Below are positions 25,801 to 36,439 of a DNA stretch of 64,000 bases, one piece after another. The notes beneath the pieces are model-generated. The model was not told where the DNA came from and searched no databases. It saw only the letters and a program-made list of their open reading frames with translations. This DNA is from Trichosporon coremiiforme (Eukaryota; Basidiomycota; Tremellomycetes; Trichosporonales; Trichosporonaceae): the NCBI GenBank assembly GCA_039545355.1, contig BCJJ01000018.1, forward strand, positions 372,001 to 436,000, in the 5' to 3' direction. A program made the position numbers and the translations under genes. Numbering within the stretch: position 1 is the first letter of the stretch; the number at the start of each line of letters is the position of its first letter.

Positions 25801-26257
25801 ACGGTGATACCGCCCGTCTCGGCCCTCGTACTTGCCGTCATAGTAGTCCTCGTCCTCGACGCTCTCAAGATTGATCGACCGAGGGCCCGTGTTGGTGGAA
25901 AAGGCCACTGACCGGGTGCGAGCCCTGTGCCGCGGGTCGCGCATGGTCGCGTCAGCGGAAAGGCGCGACTCGAACTCGGGGTCGTAGTCCCTGTGCTGGC
26001 CAGTCGACGATCGCGGGTCTCCGATGTCTCCGGTATCTTCGCTATCGATGCCGAGTGGTGGAATGTAGGGCGCGTTGTGAGCCTCAAACTGCCTGAACAT
26101 CGCCGACTTCTTGTGGTCGACGATCTGCTGTGGGTCGACATTGTCGTTGTCATATTCTGGTTATCAGTGGCTGGCAGCAAGCAAGAGTCCAGGTTGTTGT
26201 GTACACACCGAGGAGCGCGGCGGCGAGCGCCATGCGCGAGAACGTAGGTCCCGACAT
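22873..26257 (-). CDS. Large low-complexity protein of unknown function, 1097 aa
   Basis: Exons 26257-26209, 26156-24721 and 24681-22873, all joined in frame by canonical 52- and 39-nt introns. I do not recognise the family. The N-terminus (SGPTFSRMALAAALLEYDND, then DPQQIVDHKKSAMFRQFEAH) and blocks such as RRELIRPKTLVMPSVLEG, VPEGFTLGEKPLPEDARASV and GTSLIDQLELRKEQMHSKQR look constrained; the rest is Ser/Pro/Arg/Asp-rich and probably disordered. There is a charged helix about VWEREMVRLKGIQEAQSKAD with a Lys/Arg/Glu-rich continuation, acidic clusters (SSDEEDGG, DSDEEVPLSQLKKG repeated with variation), and a C-terminal run of Met/Gly/Pro repeats before a short end rich in polar residues. No signal peptide or clear membrane segment is seen. 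A scaffold-type protein would fit, but that is inference. Confidence 0.75.
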
Positions 26258-27137
26258 GGCTCTAGACGCTCGTGAGCATACGCTGTTGGCGTTGTGTGTC
26301 GACTGTGAAGAAGTGCGAGTGTTGAAAGTACACAGGAACCGTTACTCACACTTGGCGGCGTGGACAGATGGACAGGGCCCAGGACCAAGAATGGCACTAT
26401 GCCTCCGCCAGCCCTGTCTGGACAGCAATCTGGGATCCGGTCTTAGCCTCGCAACCAACGTGCCTCGCTGGCTCCTCTATGCATGGGTACATCCTCGACT
26501 TCCACCACAATGCTAACACTGAGGCGCCTTCTTGTGCATGTCCGCAGCCATGCGGTTATTGTCCTCCGCGCAGAGCTATGCTCACGAAAAGCTGCCCGAG
26601 CATGGCGCTGAAGACCATTTGTTTACACAGCCTTCTCAGGTGATAAAAACAAATTAGGTTTCAGGTTTCGAGATCGCTCACGATATGGTGCGGAGAGACT
26701 GCGGTCGCCAGACGCTGACGGGCCGACATTGATTCCCAGATACCCAGTCGCGTCTCGATAGTGAACCGACTGTTCCCACCTCGCATTGATGTACTCAGCA
26801 TGCCACGGTGTCGTTTCTCGGCTGCATACACAAGTTCGGTCATCTGCGGAGCCGTCGCGTCCGCTTCGTGACGCTTCCTACATTAATACGGGGTCCACTA
26901 TCCGTTAACATCTCATTGAGAGTTCCTAACACATCGATTACAACAACATGAGAGCCGCACCTACTCTCAATTCACTACTTTGCTCACGTCCGCACTTCTT
27001 GATCACCTCTACTCCAAGATTGGGGCCAGTTTCAAGCGTGCTGTGAAGCATCAGCTGCAGCAGTTCTGGAAATGGGAGGACTTTGGAAAGTTCATATACA
27101 TGGCGGCCTCTCTCACTTCCATCCGAGTTTCGTCTCA
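26258..27137. other. Intergenic region upstream of the 1097-aa protein gene
   Basis: About 880 bp between the start of the minus-strand gene and the tRNA. It should hold the promoter of the former. No supported ORF; the open stretches (up to 91 codons) lack any resemblance to known families. Confidence 0.45.
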
Positions 27138-27235
27138 TCTTCGCTAGTATATCGGTTAGTATAATCGCCTCTCAAACGAGAGTTCTTCACCTCCAGTGAT
27201 CGCGATAGAGCAGGGTTCGACTCCCTGGCGGAGAA
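27138..27235 (+). tRNA. tRNA-Glu (anticodon CUC) with 26-nt intron
   Basis: A full cloverleaf folds by hand. The acceptor stem TCTTCGC (27138-27144) pairs with GCGGAGA (27228-27234), with one T-G wobble. The D arm is GTAT/GTAT. The anticodon stem ATCGC (27164-27168) pairs with GCGAT (27202-27206), with loop CT-CTC-A interrupted by an intron at 27175-27200, after position 37. The T arm is CAGGG-TTCGACT-CCCTG. The internal B box GGTTCGACTCC is a perfect consensus and the A box begins TAGTATATCGG. The intron must be removed by tRNA splicing endonuclease. The discriminator base is A at 27235. Confidence 0.93.
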
Positions 27236-27897
27236 TATCTTTTGGCCGTTCGATGGCCATCTCTTTCTTTTGTCGCTGATCGCTCGCGATGTCGAGCGAA
27301 GGTGATGGAGTGGTGGAAGTAACAATGCCAAGATAGGGATGAGGAGGAGGACATTTGGGTGCCAGACAAGCGTGAGACTAGACCGGCGCTAGCCGCCATC
27401 CCGTGACCATGGTCTGATCGGCGATTGCCGAGACGGGCCTCGACTTCGTAGTCTCCGCAGCTGACAGCATTCTTATGGGGCACGAAACGTGACGCGTGGG
27501 AGCGCTGGGATGCTGGGAGCTGAACAAAATATACATTCTCAGAGAGCACACAAAGATCCAAAGGCATGTCTAGAAAGGGGTATCGTGCTGGTTGATGCAG
27601 TGTAAAGGATTATAGGCGGCTGGGAGGGGCTTGGCTTGAAACCGAGCGCCGCCGGGGAAGGGGGCTCGCTCCCTTCCCTGAGGAAAAGTGTCTTGCGCCC
27701 TTGTTGCGGCGTGTCAAAGATGAAGTTTGTTTGAAGTACAAGAGACAGAAACTCTTGCTGCGAAGGCAAGCGCACTTTGCGGCGGCCGCTTGATCCACGG
27801 TACAGGTCGCCCCATCGAAATCCCGATGTCCGACGCCGAGGAATTTGCCACCTGCCGCTGCAAACGGGATGCTCGGTTCATCGCAGTCGCGGTCGTC
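27236..27897. other. Spacer between tRNA-Glu and the 3' end of the peroxin gene
   Basis: About 660 bp downstream of the tRNA. A short T-rich stretch follows the tRNA (tatcttttgg, then tctctttcttttgtcg), which could end RNA polymerase III transcription. Otherwise nothing was recognised. Confidence 0.4.
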
Positions 27898-29468
27898 TTA
27901 CACCTGCGACTTCTTCGCGATGACGCCGAGACCGTCGACCTCGTGTCGCGAGATGAGATGCTGCCACTCTTTGTCGTAGAGTTGGCCCGTGCTGAAAATG
28001 TTAGCCCCGTCACTCGTTACTCGGCGCCCGGAATCGGCTACCCTGTTAGCCGGCTTTTCAACACTCACGAGATGATGGCCGCCATGAGACCAGCGATGCA
28101 CTGGACGGGCTCCTTCGCCCACGAAAAGCCAAAGATGTCGTAAGCTGAGGAGAGGTTAGCGTCTGCTGCGACAGTGATCATGCATGGCGAGGTCCACCAT
28201 GAAATCAGTACTCACAAACAAAGGTCAGGTCGCACAGATACTTGACGCGCTTCCAGTCGTCCTTGCGCTCCTCCTCCGGGTCGCGCTCCTTAAAGGAGTT
28301 GACGTACAGGCCGTACAGACCCGTCAGCGTCGTGGTGAACCATAGTCGGCTAGAGAGATAGTGTCAGCACTAGCAGCGGATTGGGGGAGGGGCGGAATGT
28401 GGCCACTCACTTGGCCCAGTTGTCGGCAATGACTCCTTTTCGTCGCGAAAGGAGTCCGAGCTTGGACAGACAAAAAATGTCATCGGCGATGGCACCAGCG
28501 AGATCGACGATGTGGCCCAGGAAGTCCCGAGCGCTGGTCGGCTCCGGCGAGATCAGAGCTCCAATCGGTCGGAGCGGGTTCAGGAGGAGCAGACATTTGC
28601 GCGTCAGACTCAGTCCAGCGACCGATTGCCTCGTGCGCTTCTCGCTCGCAAGGAACCATCGAGACAGCGGTCGTACCGATGCGATCAGACCGAGAACGTA
28701 GAGATACGTTCGGAACGTGTACTGGACGGTTTTCTGGGAGGTCAGCTGACTGCTCGCCTTTCGACGGTGGAGTAGACGCACGAGAACCTTGTCTCGCCCT
28801 TTGCTCTTGTCCATGAGACTGGCCCATGTCTCTAGCGTGTAGGGCGCCGGCAGCTTCTTGAGGGCCTTGTGATTGTGCGATGATGTTCGGATCATGGGGC
28901 CCATTGGCGGGATGATGTGTTTGTGTGAAGGTGATGAGAAACTGTTGTTTCGGGCGGCGTAGTCGTCGTAGTCGCCATTTTGATAGTGTTTGCTGTGGCC
29001 GTTTGACCAGTCGTGATTGGCCCCGTCGTCCGAGGGGCTTGTCATCCTGTCAGAAGCACCGGAGTTCCACGGGTCAGGCGGCATGGCGGACGTCGAAAGA
29101 GGCGGGGAGGGGAGATCGGATCCTCGGAAGCCGCCTCCGCTGGAATGAGAGTAGGAGTACTGTGAATGGGAGGAAGAGAACGTGGATTGCTGGTGGTAGG
29201 GGTTCGGGTGATGCAGGTGGTGGGTGTTTAGATACTGGGGGTGATGGCTGTAAAGGTTTGAAGAAGAGGAGAAGGGATGATGCAAAGTTGAGGATGACGA
29301 TGGAGATCCGAGGGACGAGCCGTAATACCCAGTCCCACTCCCACCTGGTGCACCCCCACCTGCAGCACCTGCACCATACGCGTGGAAAGGGTAAGAGTGC
29401 GCGCGGACAGGCGACGGGTGCACAATGTGTGCGTGAGTGTCTCGGTGGTGCAGCCACGCGTCCGGCAT
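27898..29468 (-). CDS. PEX11: Pex11-family peroxisomal membrane protein
   Basis: Exons 29468-28411, 28349-28216, 28144-28069 and 27991-27898 give 453 residues. Pex11 proteins sit in the peroxisomal membrane and drive its elongation before division. The first about 200 residues are a Ser/His/Tyr/Pro-rich, probably disordered extension. The Pex11 domain follows: TWASLMDKSKGRDKVLVRLL, a segment around YTFRTYLYVLGLIASVRPLS, LLLNPLRPIGALISPEPTSA, ADDIFCLSKLGLLSRRKGVI, then NRLWFTTTLTGLYGLYVNSF and a short C-terminal part with LMAAIISTGQLYDKEWQHL. Introns are 61, 71 and 77 nt, with frame and residues continuing across each. The N-terminal extension is unusual for the family. Assignment to a Pex11 subfamily (PEX11 versus PEX11C/GIM5-like) is not certain. 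Confidence 0.85.
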
Positions 29469-30456
29469 CGGGGGAGATGGCGTCGGAGGGTCAAGGCCAG
29501 TGCAGTGCGACGCGGTTTTGTGACAGGATGAACAAGGAGTGCAGGAGCGAAAGACGGTCGGTAGTGAGAAGAGGGATACTGGTCCTGTGGGCGGGGTCTC
29601 GAGATATTTAGGTGACTAGTCGCCCAGTCGCCCAGTCATGGATTTGGATTTCGCGTTTTCGAGGGACCAGGCTAGACAGAAGCTAGGTCTGGCTAGGGCT
29701 CATGGGCCATGTACGGCTCGCGCGATATGCGATTTGTTTAGATTCCGGCGCGTCCCAGGGCATCCAGGGCGCGTACTCATTCAATCGGCTGTCGGTCATG
29801 AGCGAGGCGCACCCAGATACCACCTCGAGCAGTGCGTACGGTGCGTGACCACCGCCGCCGCCGCCGGCGCCTGCCGCGCCAGTCGCAGCCTCGCAGTCCT
29901 TCCTTCGTTGTCGTCCACACGTCCGTTCCTTGTCCCTTGCTTCAGCTCAGCCAGGCTGGCTTCCAGTCTATCGACCTACTGCGCAGACGTTGGGTATCAT
30001 CGATCTCGACCACCTGCACAGCGGTGCAGCCATCGTCATAAATCCCTAGGCTAGCCTGCTCCTGCTCCTAGTGGGTTCTTGGCTCATTACAGGTCGTCAT
30101 CCTCTCTTGCGCCGATTCCAGCTTGGGCGCCGCTTCCGTCTCTCCTCTCTCGATCTCCCGTCTCCTACTCTTCTACTCCTCTTCTATCTCCCAGATCTAC
30201 CACATACCACACGGCCCAGCACATCACTTGTATTTGCACCGACCTGCGCACGATACTCCCGTCGCATCGCACCGCCGTCACTTTCACCTTCCCTCACCTT
30301 GTCTCCTCCTTCCTCTTGTCTTCCATTCGCCTGTTCCCCTCGTCGCCCTTCGTCCACGTCCAGGCTTGTCACCGCCTCCCCCTACCCACGTCCACGCACG
30401 ACCTTGCGCAGCGCTCAGTCCCCTGGCTTCACCTCTCGCCTGTCGTCCCGACATAA
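29469..30456. promoter_or_regulatory. Divergent promoter region, peroxin / dynein light chain
   Basis: Nearly 1 kb between two divergent start codons. The part next to the plus-strand gene (about 30090-30450) is a C/T-rich leader with many ctctcc words. The middle (29810-29900) holds cac-cgccgccgccg simple sequence. No ORF here is supported. Confidence 0.5.
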
Positions 30457-31494
30457 ATGGTCTTCGACGTCTTCAAGCTCCGTTCCTCGTCGCAACCCTC
30501 AGCCGACACGGAACATTACACAAAGACTCTGCGCGGACGCCTCGACGAGCTTGGCGCCCTCAACACCGCGAATCCTTCCAGCAAACCGCTTTCGTTCTCC
30601 TCGCTCGGCCGCCATAGGAGGTCCACCAGTTCGAGCGCGAACTCGTCGCACAGCGGCAGCTACGGAAGCATGTCGCGACAGCCGTCCGGGGCGTCCACGC
30701 CTCCCCGCGCGGGGCAGTATTCGACCGCCGCATACAACTACTACTACGCGAACCGCTCAAAGTAAGCTTCCTCACGACCTGGTGTGCCATTCTTCAAGGC
30801 TCCTTCCCAATAACGATGGGGGTCCTAGGGCAGCGTGACATGGACCGTTTCCCGCTGGAACAGGAGCTGGCAGAGGGGCACGGACCCGATGAGACACACA
30901 TGACTCGAGCTGACATCAGGTTCCCTGCGGACCAGCTGCGACCGTACATCAAGGCTCTTCTGACAGCAATGCTGAACGGTGTGCAGTGGGAGAACGACCG
31001 CGCGCGTATGGGCGCGCTGAGTAAAGAGATCTGCGAGGTGAGTTCTTCTCACGCGCCATGTCGGTGTGTTCGGCGCCCTGCTGTTGGGGGTGATAGGTCC
31101 GAGCCCCATCAGCCCGTGCCCCCACGCTCAGAGCTGGTAGAGACGAGGGTCCGTGCTCTCCCAGCTCCAATGAGATTGCACTCGAAGGCGTCTCTGTGTG
31201 CGGCGATGGACTCCACATTGCGAAGTATCGATCCAGACAAGCTAACATACCAGCGTATCAAGCAGCGCATGATCGAGATCGAGGGCAAGGGGTTCAAGTA
31301 CATCGTGAACACCACTTTCAGCGAGAACCTCGGCCAGGCTGGCCGCGCTGACATGTCGTGCCACTGGGAGGACACGGACGCCGCGGTGCAGGAGATGTTC
31401 TCGAACGTGAGTGTACCCGATCCCCTTGAAGTACAGGCTGACCAGGCAGGATACCATGATTGTTGTCTGCCTCGCGTACGCCGTGCGCGTGTGA
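30457..31494 (+). CDS. Tctex-type dynein light chain domain protein
   Basis: Exons 30457-30761, 30920-31037, 31254-31406 and 31450-31494 give 206 residues. The first about 100 are Ser-rich and probably disordered. The rest is a Tctex1/DYNLT domain: FPADQLRPYIKALLTAMLNG, an acidic helix, RIKQRMIEIEGKGFKYIVNT, then TTFSENLGQAGRADMSCHWE and a last strand DTMIVVCLAYAVRV at the extreme C-terminus, as is typical. Such proteins are light chains of cytoplasmic dynein. The exon 2 start was chosen because only the acceptor ctgacatcag at 30919 restores frame and has a strong branch site; this leaves a 158-nt first intron. The second intron is 216 nt. The N-terminal extension and the two long introns make the 5' half less certain than the domain itself. 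Confidence 0.8.
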
Positions 31495-32166
31495 GCAGCC
31501 GATCGGATCGGCCTCCGCGCACAGCACACGACCGAATTCCCCACGCCTTGCAATCCGAACCCTGCTCTGTCATGCCACTCACAACACGCCATAACGTCAA
31601 AGATCACCCACAGCTCACTTGCCGACCAGCTTACTCAACCATACGCAACTCGACTCAACAACACTCATAGTACCGTAGCCTGTATCCTGCATAACCAGTA
31701 ATAACCGATGTATATATTGTGCCTTTGCGAGTACTAGCGCAAAAGGATGTTTAGGCTCATGCGGTCGGCTGTCCCCATTCGGATTGAGAGCTATCCAAAG
31801 TCTGATATGCTCGATGTGGAGCGTGTTGCGCCCGCATGGACTGGGGCAATGATAGGCCATCAGAGGTGACCGCAAATTTGCGGGCAGACTCGCATTTGAG
31901 AAGACAACGGACGTCACTTCACTTGCGCCAGTCGCAACCCGAAACGTGCGTTTCGCGCAGGTGAGACGTTATCACGCAATCTCATCTGTAATCTTCGGCG
32001 TCATCCGATCCGCCCACTCCCCTCGGCTACTTAACCTTGTGCTTGTTTCAACGTTCCACTGGACTTTCCCAACTTACGCTCGAAACGCCTCCTATCATCA
32101 CTCTCGACTGTACAATCAAGCACCCCATAGACAGCAACGTCGTCAACAAACGCAGGATCAAGCGAA
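31495..32166. other. Intergenic region, 3' UTR then oxygenase promoter
   Basis: About 670 bp between two plus-strand genes. The right part (about 32000-32160) has ctcccctcggctac and cttgtttcaacg-like leader sequence. No supported ORF or RNA gene. Confidence 0.45.
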
Positions 32167-33204
32167 TTGGAGATCATGACGCAAGACCTCTCCGCCCTCC
32201 CGATCCTCGACCTGAGTCTCCTCGACTCGACGCCAGAGGACGCCGCCCGCTTCCGCACCCAACTAGCGAAAGCAACGCACGAGATCGGCTTCTTCTACCT
32301 CGTCAACACCTCTCTCCCGCCCTCGCTCGAGAAGAGGATGCACGACGCCGCGCGCGCTTTCTTCGCGCTGCCCCTCGAATCCAAGCTGTCGATCGCGAAC
32401 ACGAACTCTCCCCAGTTCCGGGGCTACACGGCCCTGGGGTTGGAGCGGACGCGCGGCGCCGTCGACCTGCGGGAACAGATCGACATTTGTCCCGAAGGGG
32501 TCGCATTCAGCGGCGCCGAGCTGGAAGGTCGGGAGGCGTTCTGGCGCCTGGTGGGGCCGAATCAGTGGCCCGATGCTCTGCCCGAATTGAGGCAGGTCAG
32601 TGGGGAGTGGCAAGCACACTGTGAGCGCATCAGCCGCAAACTCCTGCGTGCGTGGGCAGTGGCCCTCGGCGAGGCGGAGGAGTACTTTGAGCGTTCGTTC
32701 GGGGACCCATTCACGCTCCTCAAGATTGTGCGATACCCGCCCACATCAACCTCGGCCGGCTCGCAGGGGGTGGGGAAACACAAGGACGCGGGCGTCCTGA
32801 CGCTGCTCTGGATCGATGGCTCGGCCGGCCTCCAGGTCGAGAAAGGGGACGGAGAGTGGATCGACGTCCCGCCCCTCCAGAACGGGTTCGTCGTCAATAT
32901 TGGCGAGATGCTCGAGTACGCTACCCAGGGATACTTGAAGGCAACGTCGCACCGCGTCACACTCAATGAGGGCACGGGGGACCGCATCAGCGTGCCGTAC
33001 TTCTTCAATCCGGCGCTTGATGCTAGATTGCCCCTGATCAAAATTCCGAGAGAGCTGGGCGACTACAAGGTCAGCGACGACCCGGAGAACCCTATATTTT
33101 CGCTTTATGGCGAGAACTGCCTCAAGTCGAGGTTGAGGAGTCACCCCGACGTCGCTGAGCGGCACCATAGAGACCTTGTCGGGTCGCCACCTCTCCCGGC
33201 GTAG
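32167..33204 (+). CDS. 2-oxoglutarate/Fe(II)-dependent oxygenase, isopenicillin-N-synthase-like
   Basis: A single exon of 345 codons. The N-terminal DIOX_N-type part reads LPILDLSLL and TQLAKATHEIGFFYLVNTSL; the C-terminal jelly-roll has the iron ligands H205-x-D207 (GKHKDAGVLTLLW) and H262 (SHRV), and the 2-oxoglutarate-binding R273-x-S275 (DRISVPYFFNP). Family members use O2 and 2-oxoglutarate to hydroxylate or desaturate small molecules; the substrate is unknown. FRGYTALGLERTRG and DLREQIDI are typical of fungal homologues. There is a second in-frame ATG at 32176 with similar plausibility. The C-terminus ends PPLPA, so no peroxisomal SKL-type signal is present even though peroxisome genes flank it. 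Confidence 0.92.
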   Translation: MEIMTQDLSALPILDLSLLDSTPEDAARFRTQLAKATHEIGFFYLVNTSLPPSLEKRMHDAARAFFALPLESKLSIANTNSPQFRGYTALGLERTRGAVDLREQIDICPEGVAFSGAELEGREAFWRLVGPNQWPDALPELRQVSGEWQAHCERISRKLLRAWAVALGEAEEYFERSFGDPFTLLKIVRYPPTSTSAGSQGVGKHKDAGVLTLLWIDGSAGLQVEKGDGEWIDVPPLQNGFVVNIGEMLEYATQGYLKATSHRVTLNEGTGDRISVPYFFNPALDARLPLIKIPRELGDYKVSDDPENPIFSLYGENCLKSRLRSHPDVAERHHRDLVGSPPLPA

Positions 33205-33392
33205 ACTTCCGCATCTCTCCTCGGTTCATCCTATCTCCACACATTGCATAATCTATCCTTCTCCTACATTAGTGTCATAACCACCCACAGCATGCAGCTC
33301 TGTCGTAACCGATCCGATACATTTTAAAAGCCTCTTTTACTTCTGTACAATCACAACTCTAGACGTTTCTCCTTGCTACACTCGAAGTGCAC
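33205..33392. other. Short convergent 3' spacer
   Basis: 188 bp between the stop codons of the oxygenase (+) and FOX2 (-), with AT-rich words such as acattttaaaagcctctttt. It likely carries both polyadenylation sites. Confidence 0.5.
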
Positions 33393-36300
33393 TTAGAGCT
33401 TGGACTTGAGCTCGCCCTGGGGGACGAGAGTGACAGCGGCGTTGGAGATGGCCGGCGCCTTGCGCTCCTTGACCGAGGTGCGGAAGATGACCTTGTCGCC
33501 CTCCTTCCACATCTCCGTGACGAGGGTCTCGCCGGGGATGACGATACCGGCGAAGCGGACCTTGATGTCCTTGTAAGGACCGAAGGTCTGGTAGACGTGG
33601 CGGCCGGCGAAGCCCATCGAGCAGAGGCCGTGGAGGATGGGCTTGGGGAAGCCGCCGATGGCCGAGAACTGGGGGTCGATGTGCAGGGGGTTGTAGTCGC
33701 CCGAGAGACGGTAGAGGGCAGCCTGGTCCTCCGAGGTCTTCTCCTCGATGACGGCGTCGGGGCCGCGCTTGGGGGGCTCGTTGGTAGCGGTGGCAGCACC
33801 ACGGTCCTTGCCAGTACGGGGGCCGTCGAAGCCGCCCGAGCCGCGGATGAAGGTGGTCGACGAGGTGTCGAAGACGACCTCGCCGTTGGCCTTGTTCACA
33901 CCCTGGATGGCAGTGGTGACCGAGGCAGCCTTGCCCTTGTCGAGAACCTCGACGAGACGGGGGCGGAGCTCGAGAGTGGCGTCAACGGGGATCGGAGCCT
34001 TGAGCTCGAGGTACTGCTCGCCGTGGAGGAGCTTGGCGGGGTTGAAGTTGGGGACGATGGCGTTGAGGTCGACACCGTTGTCAGCCATGAACTGCGACAG
34101 GACGGGGAACGTGGGGTACGACTCGAAGTTGTCGGCGCCCTCGTAGGTGTGGTCAAGGTCGGTGGCCTTGGCACCAATGCCGAGGTTGTAGAGCATGACG
34201 TCGCGCTCAGAGTAGGTCCAGTCAGAGGGCGCGGGAGCGTTCTGCTTGGCCTCCTTGACGGCGTCCGAGTCCTTGGGGTCAATGTCGACAGCAGGGGCGT
34301 CGCCGCCAGAGCCGGCACCGGCCTTGTTCTCAAAGTTCTCCATGATGGCCATGAACGACTCCTGGGTAGAAGTGGGGTTGGTGGCGCGGTCGTCAAACTT
34401 GGTGAGCTCAGCGAGCTTGGAAGCGACTTCCTCAGGGGTCGCGGGCTTGTCGTTGGGGAGGGCAATACCGCCCGAACGCTGCCAGCGGAGCTGGGCAGCG
34501 TATCCACCGAAGGTCTCGTAGAAGGTGCCGGTCTGCTCGCAACGGTCCGAAACGAGGTAGGCGACAATCGGGGCAATGAAGTCGGGCTTGAAGGTCTCGA
34601 GCATCTCCTTGGTCCAGACGGTGGCGGTCATAGCGGTACCGGCACGGGGGGCGATGGTGTTGACGAAGATGTTGTGCTTCTGGCCCTCAATGGCAAGGGC
34701 GCGCATGAAGCCGATGAGACCAGACTTGGCCGTGGCGTAGTTGCACTGGCCGTGGCAGCCGTAGACACCGTTGGGCGAGGCGGTGGTCATGATACGGCCG
34801 TACTTCTGCTTGTAGAAGATGGGCCAGGCAGCCTTGCACACCTTGAAGGTGCCGGTAAGGTGAACGTCGATGACGGCGTCCCACATGTCGTCGGTCATGT
34901 TAACAAAGGCCTTGTCGCGGAGGATACCGGCGTTGCAGATGACACCGTGGAGGCCGCCGAAGTTGTCGAGGGCAGTCTTGACGATAGCCTCACCGTCGGT
35001 GGCCGAGCAGATGGCAGCGGCAGCCTTGCCGCCAGCGGCCTTGATCTCGTCAACGACAGCCTGGGCAGCCTTCTCGGAGACGTCGTTGATGACAACGTTG
35101 GCGCCGCCACGGGCGAGCTCGATGGCGTACGAGCGGCCAAGACCGTTACCGGCGCCGGTGATGATGATGGTCTGGTCCTTGAACGAAACAGTGGGGCCCT
35201 GCTCGTTGGGCTGGAGAGTGGGCTGGGCCTCGAGGACGCGGATCATGTCCTGAGGAACAGCATCGGTGGGGTACTCGGGGTGCGAGAAGTCCATGACCTT
35301 GTCCCACTTGGAGGCGACGGCAGAGGGGGTGAACGACTTGTCGGTCTTCCAGATGTAACCCTGCGAGCGCTCCCAGCGGACCTCGGAGAAGAAGCCTCCT
35401 CCGAGCTCGAAGATGCGGCCGCCAACGTCGGGTCCGTTCTTGGCGGTGAGGACACCGACGAGAGGGGCGATGTGCTCAGCGGTGAGCGACTTGAGGACGT
35501 CAGGGGGCATGACAGTCTCAGTCATGGCCGAAGCGGCGAGAGGGACGATGGTGTTGGCCTTGATGTTGTACTTGGGGCCCTCACGGGTAAGCGACATCGA
35601 GAAGGCGATGAGCGCAGCCTTGGCGGCACTGTCGTTAGCTCTAGCCTCCACTGCGATCATCTAAACCACCAAAAACGGTGCCACACTGCTACACCGCCAC
35701 ACCACCAAACCACACATCCACCCGTCGACCTCTTCACGACCCCCCGACCTTCTACAACGCTCTTCCTACGCATTTCTGCACGTGAAACGCCCAAAAACGA
35801 TGCTCACCTGTAGTTCACCTGGCCGCGGTTTCCATAAACGCCAGCAGGCGAAGCAGTGTTGATGACACGACCGAACTTCTGCTTGCGGAAGAGGGGCCAG
35901 CAGGCCTTGGTCATGGAGTAGGCACCCTTGAGGTGGACGGCGATGATGGCATCCCACTCGGCGTCGCTCATCTTGGCGAACGACTTGTCGCGGAGGATGC
36001 CGGCGTTGTTGATGAGGACGTGGACGGTGCCGAAGGCCTTGACGGCCTGGTCGACGATCTGCTGGCCATCGGTGACAGAGCCGATAGCGAAGGCAGCCTG
36101 TCCGCCGTCTGTTTCGTTAGAACGATCGCACTCCCACGCATGCGCAGGGCTACTCACTGGCAATGATCTCGTCGGCAACCGCCTGGGCAGCCTTCTCAGA
36201 GACATCGTTGACAACGACCTTGGAGCCGCGCGAGCCGAAGAGGTGGCAGTAACTGTAGTTTCAAAACAGGCGAGGTACGGGTTCCCACGAGAACGCATGT

Positions 36301-36439
36301 CAGCACCGTCACGCTTCCGCCGCTTCGCCGTCGGATCTGCACGATCCTGCGGGTTCAGATCTACTCACGCCTTGCCGATACCACCACCGGCACCGGTGAT
36401 GAGGACGACGAGGTCCTTGAAGTCGAGCTGGGGAGCCAT
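33393..36439 (-). CDS. FOX2: Peroxisomal multifunctional beta-oxidation enzyme
   Basis: Exons 36439-36369, 36252-36158, 36108-35808 and 35628-33393 encode 900 residues. Fox2 performs the hydration and second dehydrogenation of peroxisomal fatty-acid beta-oxidation through D-3-hydroxyacyl-CoA. Two short-chain dehydrogenase domains are followed by a MaoC/hydratase-2 domain. Domain 1 has GAGGGIG near residue 17, NNAGILRDKSF and Y155-SAA-K159. Domain 2 has GAGNGLG at 314-320, NAGILRDKAF and Y453-ATA-K457. The hydratase domain has the catalytic-type motif GDYNPLHIDP at 799-808 (D800, N802 and H805 visible), then PKPILHGLCSMGF. The last residues are SKL, a PTS1 import signal. The third intron (35807-35629, 179 nt) was resolved by requiring the Y-SAAK motif; its acceptor follows ctaacgacag. 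Introns 1 and 2 are 116 and 49 nt. Confidence 0.96.

Noticed and set aside
30799..30919. Using the upstream acceptor sites (30798, 30828 or 30833) for exon 2 of the Tctex gene
   Set aside because: Each puts the downstream domain out of frame or hits a stop; only the acceptor at 30919 joins in frame.
33387..35813. 808-codon open frame on the plus strand across FOX2
   Set aside because: It is the exact antisense of FOX2 exon 4 and results from strong third-position G/C bias; its sequence is Val/Gly/Leu-rich without family motifs, while the minus strand has all FOX2 motifs.
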